DNA of 6,228 bases from contig CAIUHT010001312.1 of assembly GCA_903898975.1 (NCBI GenBank), positions 1-6,228 of the forward strand. Direction: 5' to 3'. The notes beneath the pieces are model-generated. The model ran no database searches. It was not told the origin of the DNA and saw nothing but the letters and a program-made list of their open reading frames with translations. Made by a program: the position numbers and the translations under genes. The DNA is from an uncultured Planctomycetaceae bacterium. GTDB lineage: Bacteria; Planctomycetota; Planctomycetia; Planctomycetales; Planctomycetaceae. How positions within the stretch are numbered: position 1 is the stretch's first letter; each line of letters begins with the position of its first letter. Shown here in pieces: positions 1-6,199 of this stretch.

Positions 1-38
1 CCCAGGGCCCGGGCAGCGTCTCTACCAGAGACCACCCA

Positions 39-69
39 GCCCATCGCCACGATTGCCGGCGCGATGGGC
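39..69 (-). terminator. Hairpin downstream of pilT, possible terminator
   Basis: GCCCATCGC (39-47) pairs perfectly with GCGATGGGC (61-69) around a 13-base loop, about 25 bases past the pilT stop. A second small hairpin, GTCTCT-ACC-AGAGAC (18-32), follows in the direction of transcription. Neither has a U-tract, so intrinsic termination is an inference from position and stem strength. Confidence 0.4.
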
Positions 70-92
70 CCAGTCCTTGCGACGGGCGTGCC

Positions 93-752
93 CTACAGAA
101 TGCCGGGCTGCTTCACGTCGATTCCCTTGAGCTGCATCTTCAGCTGCTCAACGTTGGGCGAAACTTCAAACGCCGTCGCCCGACTGATGTATTCGTTGGT
201 CACGAAGTAATACAGGCTGTCATTGAAGAGCTGCATCCCCTCTTCCTTGCCAATCCGGATCGCGTCGAACAGTTTTTCGTCACGCTCTTCCAGGATCAGC
301 TTCTTGATGGTCGGGTTCATGATCATGATCTCCACGATCGGCACCCGCTTGGGCGTGTCGCGAATGGTCGGCAGGAGTTTCTGCGCCACCACCGCCTTCA
401 GGTTGAACCCCATGTTGCTCCGCAACGCGGGATGCATCTCGCGGGGAAACAGGTCGAGGATACGCCCAATGGTCGACGGCGCGCTCGAGGCGTGGATCGT
501 TCCAAACACCAGGTGTCCCGTTTCGGCGGCGTGCATCGCCGTCTCGAACGTTTCCATGTCCCGCATCTCGCCCACCAGCATGATGTCGGGATCCTGCCGG
601 ACCGCGTGCTTCATCGCAATCTTGAAGTCCTTCACGTCCACCCCGATCTCCCGCTGATTGATCAGCGCCTTCTGCTCGGTGTAGACGAACTCGATCGGGT
701 CCTCGATCGTCAGGATGTGCACCCGCTCGTTCTGATTCACGTAGTTCAGCAT
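93..752 (-). CDS. pilT: PilT C-terminal fragment (Asp box to C-terminus)
   Basis: These 219 residues carry the rest of the PilT RecA-like core: the Asp box (TIEDPIEF), Walker B (DIMLVGEMRD), the His box (HLVFGTIHA) and the C-terminal helices with the retraction motif. The ATG at 752 directly follows the TAG of the N-terminal part, so termination and re-initiation could in principle make it as a second polypeptide. There is no strong Shine-Dalgarno before it; only AAGAG sits about 15 bases upstream. In an intact PilT this methionine is an ordinary internal residue, so I read the fragment as part of one broken or recoded gene, not as a natural separate gene. Confidence 0.6.
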   Translation of the reverse strand: MLNYVNQNERVHILTIEDPIEFVYTEQKALINQREIGVDVKDFKIAMKHAVRQDPDIMLVGEMRDMETFETAMHAAETGHLVFGTIHASSAPSTIGRILDLFPREMHPALRSNMGFNLKAVVAQKLLPTIRDTPKRVPIVEIMIMNPTIKKLILEERDEKLFDAIRIGKEEGMQLFNDSLYYFVTNEYISRATAFEVSPNVEQLKMQLKGIDVKQPGIL

Positions 753-1277
753 CTAGGCAATCGTCGTGCTCTTGCCCGACCCCGTCACCCCCGCCAGCAG
801 CACCATCCCCTGGTCGTAGTGGCACAGCTTCTCCATCGCCGGGGGGAGGTACAGCCCCTCGAAGTTCGGAATCGACCGCTCCACCTTTCGCGACACCATC
901 CCGACCCGGCCCATCTGCACGAACAGGTTTACCCGGAACCGCCAGGGCTCCTTCACCCCCTGGTCGTTCTCCATCTCGACCACGTGCGCAAAGTCGGCCC
1001 CCCCCTCGTCGTGGAAGATCTGCGTGTTCCGCTCGTCCATCATGGGGTAACACAGCCGGATCATGTCCTCGTCGGTCAACGGCGGCATGTCCAGCTCGCG
1101 AATCGTCCCCCGCACCCGCATCGCCGGGGGCTTGGTCACCTTCAGGTGCAGGTCCGACCCACCCAGCTTGATCAACGCCCGAAAGAGCTTGTTGACCTCC
1201 AGGTCTTCCTTGATCTTCCGCACTCCGCCAATCGATCCCGTGGAGCCCGACGACTTGGTTGCCGCATGCGATGACAT
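753..1277 (-). CDS. pilT: PilT N-terminal fragment (to Walker A)
   Basis: This is the 174-residue product if the amber codon terminates translation. It holds the PAS-like N-terminal domain, which in PilT packs against the ATPase core of the next subunit, and it stops four residues after the P-loop lysine and serine (GKS then TTIA). The first 25 or so residues are Ser/Gly-rich and appear to be an extension relative to enterobacterial PilT. Without the Asp box, Walker B and His box it cannot hydrolyse ATP alone. It is listed separately because an automatic annotation would probably split the gene here. Confidence 0.6.
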   Translation of the reverse strand: MSSHAATKSSGSTGSIGGVRKIKEDLEVNKLFRALIKLGGSDLHLKVTKPPAMRVRGTIRELDMPPLTDEDMIRLCYPMMDERNTQIFHDEGGADFAHVVEMENDQGVKEPWRFRVNLFVQMGRVGMVSRKVERSIPNFEGLYLPPAMEKLCHYDQGMVLLAGVTGSGKSTTIA

Positions 1278-1491
1278 CGTTGACCCGATCCTCTGCTCTC
1301 TGATGGATGAACGCCAAGGAACTTCGGACGACCCCCAGGACCTCCCCGGGCACTCGCCCCCCGCTCGCCCCACTCCACTCAACCCCACCCTCTGGCCCGC
1401 AACCGCAGACTCCACTCGAGCCCCCCGGTTCCAGTTTCCGGCCCCTCAATCTCCCACTCCCCCCCTCACTCCTGCCACCGACAATCGCACC

Positions 1492-1497
1492 ATAATA
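1492..1497 (-). promoter_or_regulatory. Weak -10-like box for pilT (TATTAT)
   Basis: This is the only A/T-rich patch in the intergenic region. On the minus strand it reads TATTAT, five of six matches to the sigma-70 -10 consensus. No good -35 box lies at 16-18 bases, and it would give a leader of about 200 nt. The plus strand of the same patch reads CATAAT, so it could equally serve the hydrolase. Confidence 0.2.
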
Positions 1498-1532
1498 CCG
1501 CACCCCCCGGGGAGTTGGGCAGTCTCTGGCCC

Positions 1533-1616
1533 ACTCTCCACTCTCCACTCTCCACTCTCCACTCTCCACTCTCCACTCTCCACTCTCCACTCTCCACTCT
1601 CCACTCTCCACTCTCC
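1533..1616. repeat. Heptanucleotide tandem repeat, 12 perfect copies of ACTCTCC
   Basis: The 84 bp from 1533 to 1616 are exactly 12 head-to-tail copies of the 7-mer ACTCTCC (GGAGAGT on the other strand). Degenerate remnants follow, with CCACCCACGACTCACTA and then ACTCTCCACACTCTC up to about 1646. Seven is not a multiple of three, so each gained or lost copy shifts frame; three copies encode a 7-residue period. No unit contains a stop in any plus frame. The tract ends 66 bp before the ATG of the hydrolase. Short heptameric repeats are known in several bacterial groups; what this one does is unknown. Slippage during replication is likely. Confidence 0.95.
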
Positions 1617-1682
1617 ACCCACGACTCACTACTCTCCACACTCTCTCCCGTCCGCTCCCCCTCCTCTCTTCGTGGTGTCCGC

Positions 1683-2594
1683 ATGCCCAGCCTGTTTCGC
1701 GGAGCACTCCTCCCCCTGCTCCTCTCGGCGACACTCGTGGCCGCCGACCCACAGCCCACCCCCCAGCCCCTCTGGCCCGATCTCGCCCCGGGCGAAACCT
1801 CCCGCGACACGGGAGAGTGGCTCCCCGCCCGCCCGGGAGAAGATCCCCCAGTCACCCGCCTCAAGGGGGTGGCCCTCCCCACGTTCACCCTGCATCGGCC
1901 CCCGCAACCCAATGGTACCGCGGTGGTCATTCTGCCCGGCGGGGGATTCGGTCGCGTCGTCACCAACAAGGAAGGGACCGAAGCCGCCGAGTGGCTCAAC
2001 CGCCTCGGTGTCACGGCCCTCGTCCTCCGCTACCGCACCAGCGACACCGCCCCCACCGGCGACTCCGCTCCGCCCCCCTGGCGCCGGCCTCTGCAAGACG
2101 CCCAGCGACTTCTCAAGTTGACCCGAGCCCGGGCCACCGAATGGCAACTCGATCCCCGGCGGGTTGGCCTCCTCGGTTTCTCGGCTGGCGGTCAAGTCGC
2201 CGCCCGACTCCTCTGCGATGAGGGCGAAGCCGCCTACCCACCAGCCGACGACATCGACCGCCAGCCCCATCGCCCCGACTTCGCCCTGCTGCTCTACCCC
2301 TGGAACCTCACCGCCGACGGAGGCGCCACCCTGCTCGACGGCCTCACCCCCCCCGCCGGGGCCCCTCCCTGCTTTCTCGTGCATACCGACGATGATCGCT
2401 CGTCAGCCCTCGGCTCGGCACTGTTCTACGTCGCCCTCAAGAGCCGCGGGGTCGCCAGTGAGTTGCATGTGTACGGCCACGGAGGCCACGGCTACGGACT
2501 CCGCCCGGTCGCCGGTTCCGATGTGGGCGACTGGCCCAGCCACGCCACCACCTGGCTCCGCGCCGGCGGCTGGACCCCACCCACGACCAACTGA
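1683..2594 (+). CDS. Exported alpha/beta-hydrolase (esterase/lipase-like, BD-FAE/Aes type)
   Basis: This 303-residue protein has an N-terminal signal peptide: MPSLFRGA, a hydrophobic run LLPLLLSATLVA, and a probable cleavage site near Ala20-Ala21. The mature part is an alpha/beta-hydrolase: oxyanion-hole loop LPGGGF (84-89), a strand with VLRYR (114-118), the nucleophile elbow GFSAGG (165-170, Ser167), the acid in HTDDD (234-238, most likely Asp237), and the base in GHGGHGYG (265-272, His269). The DAQR(L)L..R....WQLDPRRVGLLGFSAGG pattern is typical of planctomycete proteins annotated as acetyl-xylan esterase, xylanase or esterase/lipase. It probably hydrolyses a carboxyl ester, perhaps acetyl groups on polysaccharide, outside the cytoplasm; substrate cannot be told. 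ATG 1683 was chosen because it starts the signal peptide; the frame stays open upstream through the repeat to a TTG at 1515. There is no clear Shine-Dalgarno. It stands alone, divergent from pilT. Confidence 0.85.
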   Translation: MPSLFRGALLPLLLSATLVAADPQPTPQPLWPDLAPGETSRDTGEWLPARPGEDPPVTRLKGVALPTFTLHRPPQPNGTAVVILPGGGFGRVVTNKEGTEAAEWLNRLGVTALVLRYRTSDTAPTGDSAPPPWRRPLQDAQRLLKLTRARATEWQLDPRRVGLLGFSAGGQVAARLLCDEGEAAYPPADDIDRQPHRPDFALLLYPWNLTADGGATLLDGLTPPAGAPPCFLVHTDDDRSSALGSALFYVALKSRGVASELHVYGHGGHGYGLRPVAGSDVGDWPSHATTWLRAGGWTPPTTN

Positions 2595-2647
2595 CACAAC
2601 TCAACTCCCTCGGAGTCATCCCACAACCCACCCACCGCGCAGTGCCT

Positions 2648-2699
2648 CGCTGCCCAGAGTGCCCCGCTGCCCAGAGTGCCCCGCTGTGCAGTCCCCCGC
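2648..2699. repeat. 17-bp tandem repeat, about three copies
   Basis: Two perfect copies of CGCTGCCCAGAGTGCCC (2648-2664 and 2665-2681) are followed by a degenerate third (from 2682, CGCTGTGCAGTCCCC). It lies about 50 bp after the hydrolase stop and looks like slippage-born repeat DNA of unknown role. Confidence 0.8.
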
Positions 2700-2728
2700 T
2701 GCGCCCGGCACTCCCTGCCTGGGCCGAC

Positions 2729-2833
2729 GCGGTCGCAGCGCACGCAGTCTCAGCGCACGCGGTCTCAGCGCCCGCGGTCTCAGCGCAAGTGGTCTCAGCG
2801 CACACGGTCGCGCATTCAGCGGGCTCACGGCAT
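2729..2833. repeat. 15-bp degenerate tandem repeat, five to seven copies
   Basis: Units of 15 bp with consensus GCGGTCTCAGCGCAC start at 2729, 2744, 2759, 2774 and 2789. Two more divergent units start at 2804 and 2819. The best-conserved core is GTCTCAGCGC, present in units two to five. The period is a multiple of three, so all frames read as pentapeptide repeats; this alone does not make it coding. Confidence 0.8.
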
Positions 2834-2933
2834 TCGCCGGCAGGCATGCTGCCCATTCCCCACAGCCCTCCCCGCCGCGCTGCGGCCAACCAGGCGTGGG
2901 CGAGAACAGGCCCGCATTCGGCATCCTCTAACG

Positions 2934-2972
2934 CACACGACCCCCGGCGGAGAGCCCGCCGGGGGTCGTGTG
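2934..2972. terminator. Perfect 17-bp hairpin, probable bidirectional terminator
   Basis: CACACGACCCCCGGCGG (2934-2950) and its exact complement (2956-2972) flank a 5-base AGAGC loop. It sits between two converging genes, 25 bp past the stop codon of the PpiD-like gene, where a shared terminator is expected. Neither side has a U-tract, so termination would rest on the very stable stem or be Rho-assisted. Confidence 0.75.
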
Positions 2973-2997
2973 AACAGGTCGCCACAGTCGCGAAGCG

Positions 2998-5604
2998 TTA
3001 CGCCTCGGCGTCGTCCGACTCGACTTCGACGTCGTCTTCTTCCTGCAGCCGATCGGGGAGGTAGGCCCCCGTTTCCGGATCACGCAGGCGGACCGCATAC
3101 CGCTTCTGCAACTGCCGGTCGAATTGCAGCATGACCCGCTGCGAATCGCGGTTGGCCAGTTCCTGGTACTGCGACGGCAGGTTGAACGTCCCAATCGAGA
3201 TCCCGAACAGCGACGCCTGCTGGAACGCTTCCCGCGTCGCGGGCGTCCGGGACTTCACCTTCACCACGTAGTAGATCGAGGCGTCGTCGTTGGGAACGAC
3301 CTTTACATCGCCCGGCTGCATCTCTTCGAAGACTGCCTTCATGAACTCTTCGCCCGCGCCATCGACCACCCCGGGGTTCCCCAGCTCCAGGCGCTGGCGG
3401 AAACTCATCGGGGCGCTCGATTGCCGGTACCGCGAAAAGTCCGCCGATTCGGCGATCGTCACATCCACTGGCTCGCCCGCGGCGGGGTTCACCTTCTGCC
3501 CGGCCAACGCCGTCTCGAGGGGCTGTTCCCCCTTGGCGGCCGCCCGCAGTTCCTCGGCTCGCGCCTTGGCCTTGGGCTCGGCCTGCAGCCGGCGCCACGT
3601 CCGCACCACATGCTCCCGCACTCCCGGTTCATCGAGTGCCGGGACATGGTCGGAAACATTGCGCACCTTCCACATCACGTAGCGGTTCCCCTCCAGGTCC
3701 GACAGGGGAGAGTCTTCCAGCTCACTGGCCACATACACCCCCGTGTCGCGGAAGCTAAGCGTCAGGATGTTCGAGCCCCCCAGCGAGCCTTCGTCGCTCG
3801 CCGCTTCCTGGGCCTTGCCCAAGACCGGGTGCTCCAGCAGATCCTGGGGCGACAGCAGACCCGTCTCGACAAACTCACCCGAGTGGGCGGTCGCGACCGC
3901 TCGCAGCGCCTCGCCAGCCGCGGCGACATTCGCCGCCTGGCGGGCTTCTTCCCGCTGGTCACGCTCCCGGCTCGTCAGTCGGCCCAGTTCTTCACTCTCT
4001 TTGTCGGCGTCTCCAGCCGCCAGCTTCTCTCCCGCCGTGTACATCGCGTTGGCGACCTGCCGCGAACGCTTCTTCAACAGCACCCGAGCCCGATCGGCAA
4101 TCAGGCGATCACGCAGCTCAGCCCGCAGTTCATCATCCAGGGGCTTGAACCTGGGACCGGTGGGACGCGGTTCGTCCGGAGGAGGAGCCGGCGGCTTGGG
4201 CTTCGCCCCCGCCTCGGGAGTCTCGCCCTCTTTCGCTTCCCCGGCCGGCTCGTCGGCTGGAGGGGGCTCCACCGCCGCAGGCTTCTCTTCGCCAGCGGGC
4301 TGGGCTTCCGCAGCCGGTTTCTCTTCGGCAGGCTGCGCGGGAGCAGCCTCGTCGGGCACCCCCTTCACTTCAGGTGCCGCGGCTTCGCCCCCCTCCTGGC
4401 AGGCCGACGAAGGCGGCTCGCTCGTGGCAGGTTCCGCCCCGGGCGCTTTCTCTCCCGATTCCGGAGCGGCTGGTGTTTCGGGCTCGGCTTCGTTCTTGGG
4501 CGGAGCCGCTTCCTCGGCAGGCGGGGTCGCCTTGCTCTCGGGGGCGGGATCCCCGTCCGTGGCGGGGGCGGGCTCGGTCGTCTCGTCCGGCTTCGCAGGC
4601 GCAGGAGGCCGATCCCCCTCTTCCTGTGGCGTCTCTCCTTCGATCATCTCCACTTCCTCGTCGGGAAGCGTCAGACCGGGCTTGTCACCAGGTTCCTCCG
4701 GGGCGGGAGCGTTGGGCTCCTGCAGGCTCAGATCGACCAGCTTCTTCTCTTCATAATAGGCCTCGATCTCCGCGTCGGTGACCGGGTTCGACTTCGCCAC
4801 TTCGGCTTTCGCCTCTTCGAAACCGAGCTTCACGTACTGCAACTGCACCTTGCGGGGCTCGCGGAAGCCAGGCTTGTACTTCCCACGCAGTGGTCGATCG
4901 GGCGTTTCCCGAGGATCGAACGTCTCTTTGTGCTGGGCGAACAGCTGCGCAACCTGGTTGTCGTCGGGCTCGGCCTTGTCGTCGGTAAACGCGGCCACGG
5001 GGACCGCCGCGACCTCGATGACCTGCCGCTGGTGCACCTGCTGGTAGTAGTCCCACATCTGCTCGGGAGTGGGCGAGAGCGGAGGACGGGAGACCCGCAC
5101 CGCCTCCTGCGCCATCAGCTCGGCCTTCAGCGCCTCGAAGACGCGGATCTGACTCGCTCCCGCCTGGTCGCACGCGGCGATAAACCGCCGGGTGCTCAGC
5201 TTGCGGTTGAACGTCTTGTCGAGAAATTCCTGCACCTGGCCATTGTCGACCTGGATGCCCAGCCGCTTCCCTTCCTGCCGAAACAGCCAGGTGAACAGCA
5301 GGTCGTCCCGATTGGTGCTCCCGAAATTGAACTGGGCCGCTTCGGGCACCCCAGATTCCATCGCGGCAAGCTGCATGAAGTTGTTCGCCAGCACGCGCGT
5401 GTTGGCAAGCTCTTCAAAATCGGACCGGTGGAGATTCCCGGCGCTGGTCTCGACCAGGGCTGGGTCACTGCTCCCCCGCCCCTGCAGAGATCCCACCAGC
5501 CGCATCAGCGGATCGCCGAGGACAAATGCGATCATCGCCGCCAAAAAGGTGAACACCAGAAGCCGTTTCTGGTGCTCGCGGAAGAACGTGAACGGTGACT
5601 CCAT
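2998..5604 (-). CDS. PpiD/SurA-N-like membrane-anchored periplasmic folding factor
   Basis: This 868-residue protein starts with a short basic cytoplasmic segment (FREHQKR), one membrane helix (about 14-31), and a large periplasmic part, the topology of the PpiD chaperone. Residues 48-170 resemble the SurA N-terminal chaperone domain: ALVETSAGNLHRSDFEELAN, then WLFRQEGKRLGIQVDNGQVQEFL and a helical FEALKAELMAQEAVR. Residues 194-285 continue the PpiD pattern (QVIEVAAVPVAAF, DDNQVAQLFAQHKETF, REPRKVQLQYV, VTDAEIEAYYEEKK). Residues 296-486 are a Pro/Glu/Ala-rich linker. From 487 come helices (PLDDELRAELRDRLIADRA) and blocks like the PpiD C-terminus (NRYVMWKVRNVSDHVPAL, 640-657; IYYVVKV, 777-783). 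I cannot find a parvulin peptidyl-prolyl isomerase domain, so the role is more likely chaperone than isomerase. The tail is acidic (EEDDVEVESDDAEA). ATG 5604 gives the membrane anchor; AAGG lies about 11 bases upstream. The family is confident, the exact role is not. Confidence 0.75.
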   Translation of the reverse strand: MESPFTFFREHQKRLLVFTFLAAMIAFVLGDPLMRLVGSLQGRGSSDPALVETSAGNLHRSDFEELANTRVLANNFMQLAAMESGVPEAAQFNFGSTNRDDLLFTWLFRQEGKRLGIQVDNGQVQEFLDKTFNRKLSTRRFIAACDQAGASQIRVFEALKAELMAQEAVRVSRPPLSPTPEQMWDYYQQVHQRQVIEVAAVPVAAFTDDKAEPDDNQVAQLFAQHKETFDPRETPDRPLRGKYKPGFREPRKVQLQYVKLGFEEAKAEVAKSNPVTDAEIEAYYEEKKLVDLSLQEPNAPAPEEPGDKPGLTLPDEEVEMIEGETPQEEGDRPPAPAKPDETTEPAPATDGDPAPESKATPPAEEAAPPKNEAEPETPAAPESGEKAPGAEPATSEPPSSACQEGGEAAAPEVKGVPDEAAPAQPAEEKPAAEAQPAGEEKPAAVEPPPADEPAGEAKEGETPEAGAKPKPPAPPPDEPRPTGPRFKPLDDELRAELRDRLIADRARVLLKKRSRQVANAMYTAGEKLAAGDADKESEELGRLTSRERDQREEARQAANVAAAGEALRAVATAHSGEFVETGLLSPQDLLEHPVLGKAQEAASDEGSLGGSNILTLSFRDTGVYVASELEDSPLSDLEGNRYVMWKVRNVSDHVPALDEPGVREHVVRTWRRLQAEPKAKARAEELRAAAKGEQPLETALAGQKVNPAAGEPVDVTIAESADFSRYRQSSAPMSFRQRLELGNPGVVDGAGEEFMKAVFEEMQPGDVKVVPNDDASIYYVVKVKSRTPATREAFQQASLFGISIGTFNLPSQYQELANRDSQRVMLQFDRQLQKRYAVRLRDPETGAYLPDRLQEEDDVEVESDDAEA
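4147..4719 (-). other. Region encoding a Pro/Glu/Ala-rich low-complexity linker
   Basis: These codons give residues 296-486 of the PpiD-like protein, almost wholly Pro, Glu, Ala, Gly, Asp, Lys and Ser, with imperfect PAEEKPAAEAQPAGEEKPAA-type periods and a single Cys (402). It is expected to be disordered and extended, possibly spanning part of the periplasm. Long open frames in other frames here are shadows of the biased composition. Confidence 0.8.
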
Positions 5605-5685
5605 CGCGGGACCGACCTTGACAACGCGCAGAGGGATGGATTATGCAAATTCTTCCCCGACAGACTGTTGAGCGGGGAAGCGGCG

Positions 5686-5714
5686 ATTGTAGCCGGGTTG
5701 GCAGAGACGGCAAA
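5686..5714 (-). promoter_or_regulatory. Probable sigma-70-like promoter of the PpiD-like gene
   Basis: On the minus strand TTTGCC (5714-5709) and TACAAT (5691-5686) are separated by exactly 17 bases. The -10 box matches the consensus in five of six positions, the -35 in only three. Transcription would start near 5679 and leave a leader of about 75 nt before ATG 5604. A second, weaker -10-like box, CATAAT, lies at 5645-5640 without a good -35. Confidence 0.45.
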
Positions 5715-5932
5715 GTCCAACCTCCCAGCCCACGGGGAAAGGTCTCCCGCGGTGGCTGGGTCCCGCTCAACTCGCCCCGGCCAGTGTGGATTGTGGCGAT
5801 GGCGGTTCGCGGCGAGCGACTGGTGGCCCAGCCGCTCGGGAACCAGTCGCCTGAATACTGCGGGGTCGACCCTCGGACCCGTGCCAAGCCTATCCGGGAT
5901 GGCGAACTCGCGGTCCAGGCTGCCCGGGAGTC

Positions 5933-6021
5933 GAGGCGGGCTGAGAGGGAGGGGGAGAGCGTTTGCGACGGGCTCTTTCGCCCCCGTCGGCCGCTGGTTC
6001 GAACCCCGCTGGGTCCGCCTC
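5933..6021 (+). other. Cloverleaf-like foldable element (not a standard tRNA)
   Basis: A 9-bp outer stem, GAGGCGGGC (5933-5941) with GTCCGCCTC (6013-6021, one G-U), encloses a 7-bp hairpin CGACGGG/CCCGTCG (5966-5972 with 5983-5989, 10-base loop) and a T-arm-like hairpin with loop TTCGAAC (5998-6004) on GCTGG/CCCGC, which has one T-C mismatch. D arm, anticodon loop and CCA end do not fit a tRNA. It could be a degenerate tRNA, a structured RNA or chance in GC-rich DNA. Confidence 0.2.
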
Positions 6022-6138
6022 AGTTGCCCAAAGGGGGCGGAACCCGTCACCCTGAGACCCCCGGGCCGCGGTGATGCGGACGGCGACCCAGGGACTGGCG
6101 ACGCGGTCACTGTCGCGCTGAACCAGGCCCACCGGGGG

Positions 6139-6199
6139 GCCAGACGAGACCCGCGAGACAGTCTGGCGACTCGGAAGGGGTGGCCCACGAGGGGCCGCC
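6139..6199. other. Two adjacent GC-rich hairpins
   Basis: GCCAGAC (6139-6145) pairs with GTCTGGC (6161-6167). Immediately after, GGTGGCCC (6179-6186) pairs with GGGCCGCC (6192-6199, one G-U) around ACGAG. They may be a terminator or part of a structured leader or RNA; no gene in the window explains them. Confidence 0.35.

Larger units (their letters stand above)
93..1277 (-). pseudogene. pilT: Type IV pilus twitching ATPase PilT, interrupted by an in-frame amber codon
   Basis: PilT is the hexameric cytoplasmic ATPase that drives pilus retraction and twitching. Read through codon 175, the gene encodes 394 residues in one frame. Visible parts are an N-terminal PAS-like region with the family's GGSDLHL signature (39-45), Walker A GVTGSGKST (163-171), the Asp box around TIEDPIEF (190-197), Walker B with DIMLVGEMRD (231-240, catalytic Glu237), the His box ending GTIHA (259-263), and a C-terminal stretch NPTIKKLILEERDEKL matching the AIRNLIRE-type retraction motif. 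Codon 175 is TAG (753-755), exactly one codon after GKSTTIA and just before MLNYVN, where relatives usually carry Ala or Ser; TCG to TAG is one base change. No other lesion is seen. I chose ATG 1277 because family similarity starts soon after it and AGAGGA lies about 12 bases upstream; an upstream GTG at 1415 would add 46 unlike residues. A sequencing error, real nonsense mutation or readthrough are all possible. PilU is a less likely identity. Confidence 0.85.
1278..1682. other. Divergent intergenic region between pilT and the hydrolase
   Basis: This 405-bp stretch holds no convincing gene. Its plus strand is strongly pyrimidine-rich, especially from about 1380 to 1680, and it contains the heptanucleotide repeat. 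Reading frames that cross it do so because the repeat has no stop codon in any frame, and their translations (LSTLHSP or WRVESGE periods) are repeat shadows. The promoters of both flanking genes should lie here, but I see no strong sigma-70 pair. Confidence 0.7.
2595..2997. other. Convergent intergenic region with short tandem repeats
   Basis: About 400 bp lie between two converging genes. I find no gene: open frames on both strands translate to simple repeats (SARGL, RTRSQ or ALRPR periods) and have no family resemblance. The stretch contains a 17-bp repeat, a 15-bp repeat and a strong hairpin, listed separately. Confidence 0.7.

Noticed and set aside
1533..1616. CRISPR array
   Set aside because: The units are 7 bp and directly abutting, with no spacers and no cas genes nearby.
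1515..1682. N-terminal extension of the hydrolase starting at TTG 1515
   Set aside because: The added 56 residues are translated repeat (LSTLHSP period) and would bury the signal peptide that starts at ATG 1683. Kept only as a phase-variation idea.
280..1752. 490-codon open frame on the minus strand across pilT and the repeat
   Set aside because: It runs in another frame over conserved pilT codons, and its N-terminal part is translated heptamer repeat. It has no family resemblance and arises from high G+C.
3124..5598. 824-codon open frame on the plus strand
   Set aside because: It is the antisense shadow of the PpiD-like gene, Arg/Leu/Gly-rich with no recognisable domain. The minus frame has a membrane anchor and clear SurA-N similarity.
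5966..5989. Anticodon arm of a tRNA-Lys or tRNA-Glu
   Set aside because: The loop CTCTTTCGCC is too long, no register gives a 5-bp stem with a 7-base loop and a purine at position 37, and six extra bases separate it from a D arm.
5705..6050. RNase P RNA-like fragments (GGCAAAGTCC near 5709; GGAACCCG near 6039)
   Set aside because: The spacing is roughly right, but the two pieces cannot pair as P4 requires and the conserved blocks between them are missing.
5532..6188. 218-codon minus-strand frame upstream of the PpiD-like gene
   Set aside because: It overlaps the start of the PpiD-like gene, is Arg/Pro/Ser-rich with no domain, and contains a GFEP-type shadow in the overlapping frame. Not credible as a gene.
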